This document shows positions 50,398 to 63,680 of a stretch of DNA of 64,000 nucleotides, in pieces. The translations under genes were made by a program, and so were the position numbers. Source of the DNA: Pampus argenteus (lineage: Eukaryota; Chordata; Actinopteri; Scombriformes; Stromateidae); NCBI GenBank assembly GCA_036937835.1, contig CM072880.1, positions 1,985,501 to 2,049,500 of the forward strand, written 5' to 3'. Below the pieces are notes generated by a model, which was not told the origin of the DNA, ran no database searches, and saw only the letters and a list, made by a program, of their open reading frames with translations. Numbering within the stretch: the first letter of the stretch is position 1; each line of letters begins with the position of its first letter.

Positions 50398-53300
50398 GAT
50401 AAAAGTCATCTGGCGACAGCTTGTGTTCCCGCAGGCTGAGGGGCGTTTCTATGGTGAGCTCGTCATCTGATGTCACACGAACCGAGAAACGTTCGGCTCT
50501 GAAGTCGCCAAATCAAAATCAGCAAAGTGTGAGTTAGAGAGAGTGAACGTCTCCAAAGGAAAAGTGCAAAACGAGTTTGAAGTCTTTAATTACAAGTCAA
50601 ATCTGTGTAATTTCAGAATTAAATATTTCCTTCTTTCGGGTTTCATGTATTGATTGGTAAAATAAGAATTATTACAATAATAATACCAATATTTTGCTAA
50701 TAAAAATGCGACTGACAAATGAGAACAAAGTGAAATGTTGGACTATTAAATACAAATACTAACCAGAATACGACACCAAGCTTCACATGCTTCATGCTAA
50801 ACAAGGTTCTTCTTGCTGGGACATCTTCGGTCTGATTGTCCATTTACACGATTGGTTAACATATTGATGACATGTTGTGTTCATATGGGTTCAATGTTTT
50901 TTTTGACGGATGACCGCTGCCGTTTCTTCCCCTGCAGCATAAACACACTGGATGCCAAAGCAGACCATTAAGTGGCCTTTATTTTCCACAGTGTCCCAGT
51001 TTGTAAAATACAATCGAAAAGTTTTAAACCTGCAATATTGATTTTTGATTTTTTATTTTTTTATTTTGCAGCGCGGCGAACTGTAAACACAACACTGACA
51101 TACGGTACCCTCTTCAGATGATTATAGCAACTATTTAGCAAATTTGACATTGAATAGAAAGTCATGTTTCTGGTCTACTACTATCCTCAGCAGCTAGTCG
51201 CTAGCTTTGTCGGCTTTTTCACTGCCTGGAAACAAAGTTGATGACCGAAACAGTAAAATCAAAACAATAAGCTAAAAAATGATAAAATGTGGATTCTCTG
51301 TGAGTTCATCTTTACACGTAAAACCTTCACAATATAAAAAGACTCATCTAGCCTTAAATGTGCTTGATGCTGAGTCTCAGCTGGTGGTTTGTTAAGCAGT
51401 AATGGAAATTAATACAATTAATAATAATTACTGGATTATAAAATCAAACACACATTGTTGAATAGCGATGAACACGGCCGATTTAGCTTCTGACCTCTCT
51501 GACCTTTGCTGAGTCTTTCACATTGTTTAGCCCAGAGGCAGAATCTGAATACTAAAATGTTATTGATCCAGAAGCTATATTAATACAGCTTGGGTTGCTA
51601 ATATGTCTACTATAAATCACTAATGCTGATAAAACACAACTTCAGGAGAGTCCAGCTCTGCAGCAGGTGGGTGATTGCAGGGTTGAGTGACAGACATCTG
51701 GTCACCACATGCTGCAGGATTTCATAGAAGTCAACCTTAAGGACAACATTATCCAATATGTCCATGGATGAGGTCACTGCTGCACTTCTATCTCCTGAAC
51801 TGTGGTCGCCATAATTGACATTTGTATTACCTGCACTGAATACAGACGCCCAGGTCTGGCTCAGGTTGGTATTGATTATTCCTTCAGATGACTCATTTGG
51901 ATTTTCAACCGAATCAATCAACCTGTTTGATGACTCTGCTCTGTGGATCGAAACATCTTGGATCCTTGTTAGAAGCATCTGTTTTTATAGAAAATGGGAA
52001 TTGCTTCTCAGCAGTTTTTAATCTGTCGGTCACCTTTGGAGCGAGGCCATCTGTGACCGCCGCCTCGGCTCTTGTTCTCTCTTCTTCTGTGAATCAGCTT
52101 AATTTAAAACTCTTGATAGATATGTGCTAGCTCACCTGTAAAAGTATAGTTTATGTATTATTTTTGGGATGTCTGTCTAACATCAACTTTAACCCTGTTC
52201 AGTGTTTGAAAGCGTTTTTCATTATCAACCAGCCTAAATGAGATCAATTAAAAACAGTCAATCTATCAGACGTTTCTTCTCAGATGCATCTGAATACCAT
52301 TAAAAAACATGAACCTTTGAAAACAATATAAGCAATTAGCATTAAATCTTGATGATTTCCTGCTGTCCTCATGAGGGCCAGTGTGATTACGTTAACCAGG
52401 AGGCCGTCTGCATCATGGCAGATTACTGCACGGTGCACTGCTATGAACAAATTAATCAGGAACTGTTGAGAGAGACGTAAAGTTTCAGTTTCCAGGTTTC
52501 AGCTCAGTAACATCACAGTACTGTATATTTTTAGCATACAAAGAACTGAGGTATAAAGATTAAACTGAGTATTTGGGAGAGAAAGAAGGGCAACTTAAAC
52601 ACAGTAGCTCAATGAAGTGTGCTGCCGTTTCAGGGAAGGTCTTTGTAGAAAGTCGTTTTCAGGACTGAATGGGCCCACACACAGTGAGTGTGTGTGATTG
52701 ATTTCTTTAGTTTATCCCCAGGAGATGAGAAAGTTTGCATGTCTCACTCCCTAAAACCTATAAATCACATCGATCAGTCGGGATAATAAGGCAATGCCTA
52801 CACATCCCCGGAGAGAGAGATGAGAAAACAATTAGAGGAGTACGGTAAACCTGCACAGACACAGAGACAGAGATGAAACGAAAGTAAGACCGAGACAGAT
52901 AGACAGATAGGCAATAAAATAAATAAATAAAAGCAAAAAGGCAAAATGATGATGCTGGTGTGATCTGTCAAAGGTGCAGAGACAGAAAGTGTCAGGGAAA
53001 GAAATCATTGAATAGAGATTGTTATTCTCCCACATACTGTATTTCTCTCCAACCACGACTCAAATTACCATATCCTGTCCAATCATGTTACTTGTTTAGT
53101 CTCTATTATTTTATTATGTAGTTAATAACCTCTAAATTCATCATAAATAAATAACCATCACTCCTTTTTTCCCCATTATTCCAGTAAAAGTTGTTTTTAA
53201 ATCATGTAATAAAACTAAACTTAGTTTTAAGGTAGCCATCTAAATGTCTTTTGATATCCAAATCATCAAAAACTGAAAAACTGAGCTTAATTAGAGGGAC

Positions 53301-55434
53301 ATGGGGCAATTAAATAAGCAATCAGATAGAAAGCTCTCCAGTTTAAACATATTATCTTTTCGTTTTTGTTTTTAAATTGAATTGCGACCTCCAGATTACT
53401 TTGGATGCACATGCAGTTTTTTTTCAAGGGTGATTTTTATATAATTATGCTGTCTGGTCTCATCCTGGTTTCAGACTTCTCCAACTTTTCAAGGATTCAA
53501 ATACAGTACTGTGCAAAAAAATAGTGAAAAACCTCAGATTAATCAATATTTGCTGAAAGCAGCTTTGCCTTTAAAACAGTTTCATCCTTTTCTACTTCCT
53601 AGCATGAAGCGAAAAGGAAATGTTAATTAAGTCTGGTGTTAATGAACTCCATTGTAACGCTGTGTTCCTCTGCAAAGAACCGGCTTAATTAAATGTTGTC
53701 ATAATCAATACAAAAAACAAACCCAGGTTGTCAAAGTACATACTTTCCTATTAAGCACTGTTTCAAACCAGACATACAGCTATGATTATTATTTTATTAT
53801 TTTATCCCATTCATGTTTAAAAGCAGCTGAATGAGATCAGATCTGCCCGTTCAAATCGTTTGTTTTATCCTTTGAGTTAATACAGATCAGAGCAGAAGGT
53901 TATTAAATGACATCCCAGCATACCCTCCTACTCTCTGCAGCCGTGTTTTTGTTTTATCCACTGTGCATGGTCACAGCAGCTTCCTAGAAGTCATACGGAG
54001 GGAGAACCTGGGACGTGTTAGACGCCCTCTGCGTGTTTGTGGTTGATCGACAAATCGCTAGCGAGAACTGACAGGCGGGTGAAGTCTCTGTGACGCATCA
54101 GTGGGAGATAATGAGAGAGAACAGTGACGGATGAAGAATACTTGGTTAAAGTCCATTCTCCCATTCTGGACCGCTGGTTAATTTCAAATGTAGATGATTG
54201 CAAGTGAATGACAGCGACAGCCTCCTAATTGTCAGCTATATTTCTTCGTTGTGACAGTTGTCTGTTTTGTGACTTGCTGGCGGTTTAGCAGAGGCTTCAG
54301 GGCCGCACTCATGCAAACTGCCATGATGGGCATGTGCAGTCGCTGTTGGTCCTGGTTGTCTCACTCATGATTCAACTTCTTGTTACTTTAAAAAGCATAT
54401 ATGCAGTAAAAGGACTGGACCTGTGAAACCAAATCTGTGGCTGAGATAAACTAAAACAGCATAGGAAGAAACAAATAATCACTACATGTGTGAAAATGCT
54501 AAACTAATGAACAGTAACCACATTTAAATCACAACAGGAGCACTGAGCCAATGGTCTTATGGCCCTAAACAACGTATAATGAGTGTAAGAGTAGAATAAT
54601 TGCAGTGGTCAGATATTCTTCTGAACGTGCTAATTATCTTACTAATTTATCAAATTTTACACAAATCTAAAGAGAAATATAAAATAGTTGTGTAGTGCAA
54701 GAAACACCTGAGCCACCGGGAGACCATATATTACAAATTAGGTTTGGGAGCCTCACACTTCGCTATATTGGATCAGTATTACTCTGCAAACACAACTGTC
54801 ACATAAAGTTTGTCATAGTCTGAAATACCAAACAAGACAGCAGACCGCACGGCTTCTGTAAATTGTTGATATAGTCCGGTTATGTAACAACAGTGGCACA
54901 AATTATTCAAATGACAAACCAAATCTCACAGAAAAGGTGTCCGAAATGTGTCAGCAACACATGCAAGATTGATGTGTTTTTGGTTTTGGCATCTTGAACC
55001 ACCAGAAGAGAGAAGAAAGGAACTCAACCAATTTCTTTCTTGACAGTTAGTTACCATTCTCTCAGTTCCCATTTTCCAGCAGATTGTTTAGTGTTGGCCC
55101 GATGAATAATTTGGATGGAGAGCCGCTCGCTTGAAGGGCCGAACGCTAAGTAAACACAGGAGGACTTCGCTGGAGAGGAGTTCGGACGGCTCTGAGGAGA
55201 CTCAGAGAAAATCCGACTTGATGTGATGTGAGCTGAAGTTTGCCGGGTTTGATCACGACCTGATTCTACAGTTAGTCAGCTGACGTTCTGTCTCGCCAAC
55301 CTGATACGCAATAGCTTGTCAGTCAACAAGCAAATAAACTGGATTGTCTGTCAGTCTGTTCCCAGTATCTCAACATGACTGAGCGAATGTGTATTTGTGC
55401 TTCAGTGTGTTTGTGGATTTATTCATATTATGTG
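50398..55434. other. Upstream or intron 1 DNA, no gene seen
   Basis: Non-coding sequence; (AAAT)n at 52915-52933, the words ACAGTACTGTGCAAAA at 53504 like the end of a fish DNA transposon, and a repeat-free block at 53870-54240. No supported gene. Confidence 0.6.
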
Positions 55435-55461
55435 GTGTGTGTGTGTGTGTGTGTGTGTGTG
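55435..55461. repeat. (GT)n microsatellite
   Basis: About 13 GT units. A short 8-bp tandem (GAAATGTG, three copies) follows at about 55507-55530. Confidence 0.93.
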
Positions 55462-55918
55462 GACCCCTGGCAAGCACTGTCTCTCTCTCCTCTGCGCTGA
55501 TGAGATGTGTGAAATGTGAAATGTGAAATGCCACGCGGCGTGATCCATACATGCTGTGCACGTGGGGATGCAAATCAAATCCAATATCTAAAATTTTATT
55601 GGAATAAATGCTGCATGATTGATCAGATATAGTGAATATAACCACAGCAGGTGGGACAACTTGTTATTTGGGTCCATGAGTACGCAAATGTGTTTAATGC
55701 AGTTTGAATTATACAAACTTTCTTGTGTGAAAAGATAATCGATCTCATTTCCACCTTTTCAACCGTATATTACAAACACATGTTGCATGACCAAGTATTA
55801 AAGTCTCATTCCACTCAAAATGTGTTTTTCTTCTTGGTCCTACACTTAAATGTTTGAGCTTCACTGTGCAAAAAAAACTATTAAAAACATGTCAGTGAGC
55901 CACACTGATGTATTAGGG

Positions 55919-56260
55919 GATGTGTTCCTTCATTATTAAGAGTTTAATCACATTAGATTGTTTAGAAATGGCTCCAAAGACGAAGAAGAGCGATCACGTT
56001 TTCAGTCTCCTGAGAGTAGTTCTGTGTAAGGTGGCTCGATTGTCATGCTATATATCACAACCCTTTGTACTTAAGTCAAGAAGTTGTGACACGTAGCAAC
56101 AAGTTAGCAAGGCATCATGAACAGAACCACGTTCCTGCACATGTCTGCCTTACACAGAACTACTCTCTGGAGACTGAACATGTGATTACTGTTATAAGTC
56201 TTTGGTGCCGTTTCTACACAAACTAACGTGACCATAAACTTCATGGTGAGGAAACATATC
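55919..56260. mobile_element. Long-arm inverted-repeat (foldback) element
   Basis: Arms of about 115 bp (55919-56034 and 56144-56260) face each other around a loop of about 110 bp. The left arm has GTTTAGAAATGGCTCCAAAG and GAGAGTAGTTCTGTGTAAGG; the right arm has their inverses CTTTGGTGCCGTTTCTACAC and CCTTACACAGAACTACTCTC. No coding frame is present. A one-arm copy at 39505 shows it is dispersed. No clear target duplication was found. Confidence 0.65.
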
Positions 56261-57582
56261 TAGATTTTGCTGCAAAAGAGATTTTCTCTGGATGTTTTGG
56301 TGCTTTTTTTTCCATCATGAAAACATTTGTTATTATTGTCCCTGTTGTGTCAATGGTCAGTTAAATCAATTTAAACATAGAACTGCCAAATTATCCCTAA
56401 TTCTCTGAATGAATCAGCACAAGAGACTGCTGTGAAGAGCAGTACATGACATTTATCTGATTAGAGTGATACCGTGTGTATATCAATTTACAGACATGTT
56501 TGAGCTCCTGTTGTGCACATAATCCTATATTACCTGCTCAAATATACCTGCATCATTATCACTGAGATAAACTCCTGTTCATTTATCGCACAGAGCAACT
56601 AAAGTGATTGAGATTCAGATTCATATTGCCAATTAATGATATCATTCCCTCCTCCCAGTCATCCTCTGCCTCCCAGTGTTTTCCAGACTGGCGAGAGCAG
56701 ATGTTGACCTTTGGTTGCTTAGCGCATGGGGATGGAAAATGAGGTGTTATTAGGCCAATGCATCAGTTCACAGATTGCATGTGGATATTAGGTGTAAATA
56801 TTTCATGACTGTAAATCATATCTGTCTGTTAATATGGATCCCCGAAGCTGATTAATTCATGCACATTTTGTTGCTGGGGAGTAATCTGTACTCTGGATAT
56901 GATTGACTTAACTTTAAACACCATTTTTTATTATTATTTTGTTTTTTTCTTTCTTTTTTTTTTAAAGAGCTGGTCATTTTAATAGATGATTTTACATTTA
57001 TACTCATTTTATAAATGATCAAATAAATTAATCAACAAACTGGAATTAGTTTTTGCTTAAATGCTAGAAAAATGTCATTTAAAATTGTACAATTTACACA
57101 AAAATACATTAAATTACTACAGGTGGAAGCGTCCTATTTCACTGGAGCTCATTGATTTCTCCTGTTGCACTCAGTCAGGTTCTTACATATCTGTCTGTGT
57201 TATCTTAGCAGCAGATGTACTTTCCATTGATTTCTCCCATCTTGGCTTGTTCAACAGCTTCTTCTTTGGTGTGTTTTGGCTATTTGGTGTTTTTTCTGGT
57301 TTTCCACGCCGGCATGACGCATCTGTGCCATGTTTCAAGGCAAACCTCGCAGCATCGCTGCTGATTAGATGACCGCAGCGTTTGGTCGGATTAGGCTGAT
57401 ATTGATTGTTGTGCCTCCAGACTGCTTTGAGTGATGAAAGAAAATGTTTCCCTGTTGATTTTGCTTCTTCCTGTCTTACGTGATGAGCTGGGAGGGAGAC
57501 GTGATTATGGTTGATAAATCTGAGCTGTTGGGTTAAACTGTGTGTGGTGTGTGTGCTAAACCCCAAGAGAGGGATGACAGTG

Positions 57583-57584
<2 letters not shown>

Positions 57585-57637
<53 letters not shown>

Positions 57638-57639
57638 TG
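57585..57639. repeat. Compound (AT)n(GT)n microsatellite
   Basis: About 15 AT units run directly into about 12 GT units. Confidence 0.95.
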
Positions 57640-57953
57640 TTATGATGGTACAGGACATGCTCACAGCTGGCCAGGCTCAGCTGGGGCGTCGCAAAGTCAC
57701 AAAACGCCCGTGTCTGAACGGCTCCCTACTCACATCCTCACTTTTTCCACAGGGACAACAGAACTGTATGTTGCTGCAAACAAAACAAGCGCACCCCTCC
57801 CTCCCTCCAGTGGTGGAGCAGTTGCTCTCTGGATTTTCTGACCCAACAGGATTTGAGGGGAGAGCCGGTGGTAGAGTTGAGCTCTCTTGGGATTACCCCA
57901 GCTTGGGTTTTTGGCTCGACTTGAGACAGAACCCTGGAGAGCTTTTGGGTTTA

Positions 57954-57975
57954 GTGTGTGTGTGTGTGTGTGTGT
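57954..57975. repeat. (GT)n microsatellite
   Basis: About 11 GT units. Confidence 0.93.
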
Positions 57976-59390
57976 TTGTGTAAAAATGTCTGTTGTATAT
58001 GTTCTGTGCAGAGCAAGTACGGTTCTGTACATCTGCCAAGTCCTCTCGAGGGAAACAGCCAGGAAGGTTAGCCTAGTTTTCACCTCCATAAGGACATCAC
58101 AAGTCAGGAGGGTGAGTTTATTCTCACCACCTGGGACTGGACAGGAACAGTATTAAAACCCATTTAGATGCCATTTTCAACTCTCTAGAAGTTGATTTTA
58201 ATATTCATTTTCAATCCCATCTGGTGCCCACATGTGTGCCTGTTTTGTCCCTCTACCCTCTTATTAATTACAGACCCAAAATACCTTCCACAAGCAAACA
58301 CTCAACCTTTGTGATTTGCAGTTCATTTCAGTGTTTTTAACCCATTTGGCCCAGACTCTGATCCAATTATATGTGTTTTATATATATACACCCAAATGTG
58401 TTACACACTCAGCCGTTGGAAAGTCAGGAGGTAAAGTAGGTTTGAAACAAATGATCGAATCATCAGAAAACGATAATATTCTGATAATCGTTATCTAGAG
58501 TGTCAAACATTGATACAAGCTTCTAAAACGTGAGGATTATCTTTGTAAATTTAATGTTTTCGGTTAAAACTTATCTAATTTGACCAGCCACTGTAAGTAA
58601 ACATATTAATTTGCTTTAAACTACATATAAATGACATATATGAGCTAGTAGGGACCTGCTGACCTAGAGAGTGTTTGAGACCAATATACCGATTTACCCA
58701 AACTACTGACTAAGAGTGGTGCAGTAGTGGTTTAAAGCTTCTACGGGTGCTTTGAATCTTTTTTTTTTTTTTTTTGTAAGTCACCATCCATTGTACACAA
58801 AATCAATTCAAATTGACCACAGCTGCTGTTATTCACAAAGGACAAAACTGCCAGCTCCCATAAAGTAGCTTTCAAGCCTGCAGAGACCAAATGTTTGAAA
58901 CTAAAATCATTTTAAGAGAAAATTCTTTGAGGACAAAGCTATATTTTGGGGGTATTAAACATGCAGCCTTTCAGTTTGTGTAAACTGTAAGCCATTCTGC
59001 AGCTCTTGCAACATCAAAACAAGAAGAAACCAATGCAATACAGTCCAATCAGTGCATAGGAAACAGAGAGGAAGGTTTAAATCTAAGCAGGATTAGAGTT
59101 GTATGAGTATCAGATGTGAGTGCAGTGAATTCTCCACAAGTGTACTGTGTCAATATTCACTGTAATTACTCCCTGGGAGGAATATGTGTGCAGAAAAGCA
59201 AAAATAAATAAATAAATAATAATAATAATCTTGCTTTTCCTGCAGTAATTAGTAGCAGTAAACTCCCGCTCACTTCTCTTTCCTATTGTACAAGATTGAC
59301 AGGGAAAATAAAGCTCCTGTTATTGTGATTCTCTGCAACATTTCTAAGCAAAGTCTGAATCTTTAGCAATTAGAACGAATATCAACTAGG

Positions 59391-59430
59391 GAAGAAGAAA
59401 AAGAAGAAGAAGAAGAAGAAGAAGAAGAAA
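59391..59430. repeat. (GAA)n microsatellite
   Basis: About 12 GAA units, all purine on the plus strand and able to form triplex DNA. Confidence 0.92.
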
Positions 59431-61388
59431 CAGTTAATTGAAAACATAAAAAGACTCCACAATTATTTCTGGAAGGAAATACTTGAAACAGGTTGTGGAG
59501 AGAAATCATTTTAATAATTTGCATCATTAGGAAAAAGGAAAAGCGTGTTGTGCTGCGTTCATCATCGCAGTTCCTTCCTCAGCAGGGAACCACATGAAAC
59601 ACCACCAGCATATATATATTGTTCTCCTCCATCCGCTCTGGTCCTAGATTTAGCTTTATATCACCTTCTTATATTGCAGTAAATCATCAAAAGGCATACA
59701 GCACAATATTACCTCAATTTTCCAACAAACACAGATGCAATTTGAAACTGCCACGACCAACAGAGGAGAAGTTTTTTTTTATAATCACTCTCTGTGGTTT
59801 TGTGCAAAGAGAGAGAAAAAAGAAAGCATAACTCCAAACTGTTAAAAATGCAATCTATAAAACGTAATCTTCTTCCATCTTTCATCACCTGTATGAGTCA
59901 ACACGGCAGTCACCTGTGCAAGCAAACATGTGAACAATCAGTCTGATGGAGACGTCAGATTTCATGGTGTGAAGACACAATGTCAGTCTGCATTCACTGA
60001 GCTCACGTCGAAGACATAACAAAAGTCTCATGATGAGTTGCAGCCGACGGAGTTTATCAGGAATATTTCACAATCGTGTGAGTGTTTGCAGCATAATTGT
60101 TTCCTGCATGTGACCAGCTTGGGTATGTTGTACAAATCTATCTCACATTTTTAGAGATACTGTGCCTGCAGGTGACCTTTCACGGGAAGGAATAATCAGG
60201 TTTTTTTTTTTTTACTTTTGGATTCAGCTGACATTTCATCCTATCAGTCAGATAACTTTTGACATAAAAGCCGAGGGAACATCTACAGGGACCTTTTTCA
60301 CTGTTGTAGAGAGGAAATAAAATGAGTAATAATAAACAAGGAGAAGAAACTGAGACTTTTTAATGTGCAAATACAAGGAGAACTGTGACCCGTCTATGGC
60401 AGACATCCAGATTTAACAATGTTTCTCTAAAACAAACAAAAGAAGAAGCAGAAGCAACTTCTGTTAGCAGCCGCTTGTCTTACTTATTAACACATCTCCC
60501 CAGAAGGTGGAAAATGAGGAAAAATAGCAAACATGTATTTGTTTTAGCTGCTCACAGAGCCAGATGAAGCTTTTTGTCTCTTTGTGTTTTGTGAAAGACA
60601 AACAATCCTTCCATAAAAGGCTTTGATGATTAGAAATAAACAAAGAATTTAACCTCACTAACAAAGCTTTTTATCCTCCAACCAACAATGAAACATCAGG
60701 AACTTAATCATCAAATGTAGTATGAAGGAATTTATGGTACGATTGTCCAATTAGATATTTAGCCAAGTCTTATGTAACCCTTTGACAAAGTGAGGACGGG
60801 TCAAAATGTCTAAAGTCAACTAAACCTCACAAACACTCACAGGAAGGTACCCTTTACTTAGAGTTTGGTTCCTTTTGAAGTTAAGAAATGATCCTGGACT
60901 GTAGTTTCAGGGCAGAAACAACCTTCGACTCGGTTAAGGTGAAATAAATTTCAACTGTTGTTTTAGAAACTCTTCTTCAAACTAACAATCAACCTCAGAG
61001 ATGTAATGGATTTAAAAAGGTGTGTTGTTTGTAGTGGTGACCCATTAACACACCTTCCATTAATACATTATGAAACAGTCATTGGTTGTTTGTATTTGTC
61101 CAACGTGTAAAAAAAAAAAGAAGAAGAAGAAAAAAAAGAGCAAAAAAGCAAAAAAGCAATTCCTTCGGGTATCAGTAAGACTTTGAAATACTCTAATCTA
61201 TGAAGGCCAGTTTGGTTTTGAAGGCTTATCGGCACAACGGTTTATAACATTATATTATAATTATATTATCAGAGCAACAATCATTTTATTCTTTATCTGA
61301 CTAATCGTGAGGTTAAACAGCACAATTACCCTGTTCATGTTACAAAGTGAATTATAAGGAATGTATGTTTGCCCGTGTTTGCTTGGCA

Positions 61389-61440
61389 GATGACTGCATA
61401 CGTGATGACTGCATACATGATGACTGCATACGTGATGAAT
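61389..61440. repeat. 15-bp minisatellite, three units
   Basis: Three head-to-tail copies of TGACTGCATACGTGA (the second with one change, CATACATGA) starting at 61391, followed by a partial copy. Confidence 0.9.
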
Positions 61441-62266
61441 GGTGTGTGTGTTTTTCACGCAGTGTTAATGTCAGTCTGATGCATTGAAAGTCTTCTCTGT
61501 TCCCAGCAGAGTCCTTCTAGTTGTGTTGCTGCAGCAGCCTAATCTGCCCATGAAGATCAATAAACCTTCACTGTATTTCTAAATCAGGTTTTTTAGAGAA
61601 GAAAACTCTTATTTCAATATGGTTAAAGGCACCATATATCCATATTTAATTAAAGAAATACTGTACATTTACAGTCTGTGACTCAAGTTGTAAAGTACAG
61701 GTGAATAAACGTCATATGTATTTGTTAAAACAAGTTGGCCCTTAAGTTGGAGTTTATTTCAGGTAACAAATAAAGTTATGAAATGAAAGAGAGCGGTTAT
61801 CAGACTTTTTTTTTTGAAGTAGTGTGAGTGTCCAACAAAGTAATTCACAGGCGATACAGGGCTGAGGGGAACTGAAGAGCTCCAGCGTGATGATCCTACC
61901 GATGAAGATGAAGCGAGACTGCAGATGACTCCAGGTTGGTGGGATGCACGTCTTTCGCCGTGCAGGAGGAAGTTAATGTGAGATGACGAGGTGCTCGGAT
62001 ACGAGGGGGAGGTTCTGGGGGAATGTATGGTCTTTTGGTGATGATTGGTTCTGTCAGATTTCCAGGCTACCTCGTACTGCACAGCTAAGAAGGAGCTAAG
62101 TAACGCTGATTGGCCTGGACTTTCCAGCCTCCTATCTTACCCACTCTCCAAGCATCATGGGGAAAGACACCTTGAGCCCATCTGTGAGGAGAGATGAGAA
62201 ATTGCAGAGGGTGATGGTTATTGTACAATAAGTGAAAGAATGTGCTGTGAAATCCTGCGGTAAGTG

Positions 62267-62291
62267 GAAAAGAAAAAGAAAAAGAAAAAGC
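62267..62291. repeat. (AAAAAG)n microsatellite
   Basis: About four units of a hexanucleotide. Confidence 0.85.
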
Positions 62292-62789
62292 ATTTTTTAT
62301 CTCCACAGGGGTGTAAAAATACACATGTTGCAATGTGTCAGGTGGGCATTGCCATGTGTTTGAGTACTTTGGGGCTTAATGAGCAATGGAAATAATAAAA
62401 ATAGATACATATTATTGTTCTTTGAATGTTAGAGGGCATCCAGAAGCTCTTCCTCTATGGGCCACAAGATGCTAGCTTAATAATATTCCATATTGTATTA
62501 AGATGGGTGGGAAAACTCAACGTCTCTCAGGAGATATTTCAGAGATATTTGTTTTCCACAAGCAGGAGGAGGGAAGGTATCAATACCTAAATCCACGTAT
62601 GTAATGTGTGTCTTTGTGCATGTTCTGAAAGTTTATTGAAGAAATATGAAAGTAGCATTACTTAGGGACAGCAGAACAAGCTGTAAACATATGGGCCTTA
62701 GTAAAAGAACAGAAGGTGAAAAAATGACAGATTTTTTTATGATATTTTGAGATGCAAGAGCTGTGGTTTTTTTCCTCAGATCTTATATC

Positions 62790-63680
62790 TACAAATTGTC
62801 ACAATTCAAAGGTTTTCCAAGGGAGATATTCTGTCAGTAGCCCCTCCAGCAGCAGCCTTGAAGCCTCCACAGAGAAATGTGAATTTTTAGCTTGTTTTAC
62901 TCAAATGGTTGATAATATAAGATGTCAGAGACTTTGTTAAGTCACTTAACTCGGCTGTTTTAAATTGTTTTCATCCAGCTTCTTCATTGGCTTTTTTAAA
63001 GGAATATCATATTGCAAATTATGTTCTCTACTTGCTCTTTTGACGTCCAACAAAGTTTCTCAGATGTCTTTAAACGTACTATAGTTCAGCCTCTCCTTGA
63101 AAAACCCAGCCTTGATCCATCTAATCTCTGTAATTTTAGACCCATCTCCAAGCTTCCATTTCTATCAAAAGTTTTAGAAAGAAAGATAACAAGTCTAAAC
63201 CATAACAGTATTTCTGAAAACTTCCAGTCGAGTTTTAGAGCACTACACAGCACAAAAACAGCATTTGTCTAACGTAGGAGAATCCTCAAATCTTAATCCT
63301 TCTAGATCCGAGTGCAGCATTTGTCACTGTAGATCATAATATTTTATTTGAGTGCCTTTAAAAGTGGGATACGTATCTCAGACTTTGCTTGAGTTAGTTT
63401 AAATCCTTTTTATCCAATAAGATAAGATTTTCTGTCACAATAAGCAAGCATCACGGCATCACCTGTGGGGTTCCACATGGCTCAGTTCTTGGCCCCATTG
63501 TCTTTTACCTTTATATGCTTCCACTTAGTCATATAATTCATAAGCCTAACGTTCACAGTTATGCTGATGACACACAGTTGTATCTACCATTAAGACATAA
63601 TGATCCCAATGGCTTTATCACTCTCCAAAACTGTCTCAAGAACATTAAGTACTGGACGTTTTAACCATGAGCCTGAACTT
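62790..63680 (+). pseudogene. Decayed L2-like LINE, reverse transcriptase fragment
   Basis: A non-LTR retrotransposon ORF2 remnant. Segments come in the order expected of the L2/CR1 group but in different frames: NSKVFQ and FLACFTQMVDNIR (62790-62930), then KRTIVQPLLEKPSLDP and NFRPISKLPFLSKVLE with FQSSFRALHSTKTA (63080-63270), then LLDPSAAF and TVDHNIL (63300-63345), and YADDTQLY with the catalytic YADD at 63560-63571. Frameshifts and stops between them mean no active enzyme. The endonuclease part is missing and the 3' tail is not resolved. Confidence 0.8.

Larger units (their letters stand above)
56261..62789. other. Upstream DNA, no gene seen
   Basis: 56590-56920 is a repeat-free block with several homeodomain-like words (CCAATTAATGATATC, GCTGATTAATTCATGC). 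Simple repeats are at 57585, 57954, 59391, 61389 and 62267; poly-T at 58757-58775. No protein-coding similarity. Confidence 0.6.

Noticed and set aside
53504..53530. ACAGTACTGTGCAAAA, like the end of a fish Tc1-type transposon
   Set aside because: No matching inverted end found nearby and no transposase remnant; one terminal word is not enough.
57540..57983. 147-codon plus-strand frame
   Set aside because: Runs through (AT)n(GT)n repeats (YIYIYI, CVCVCV).
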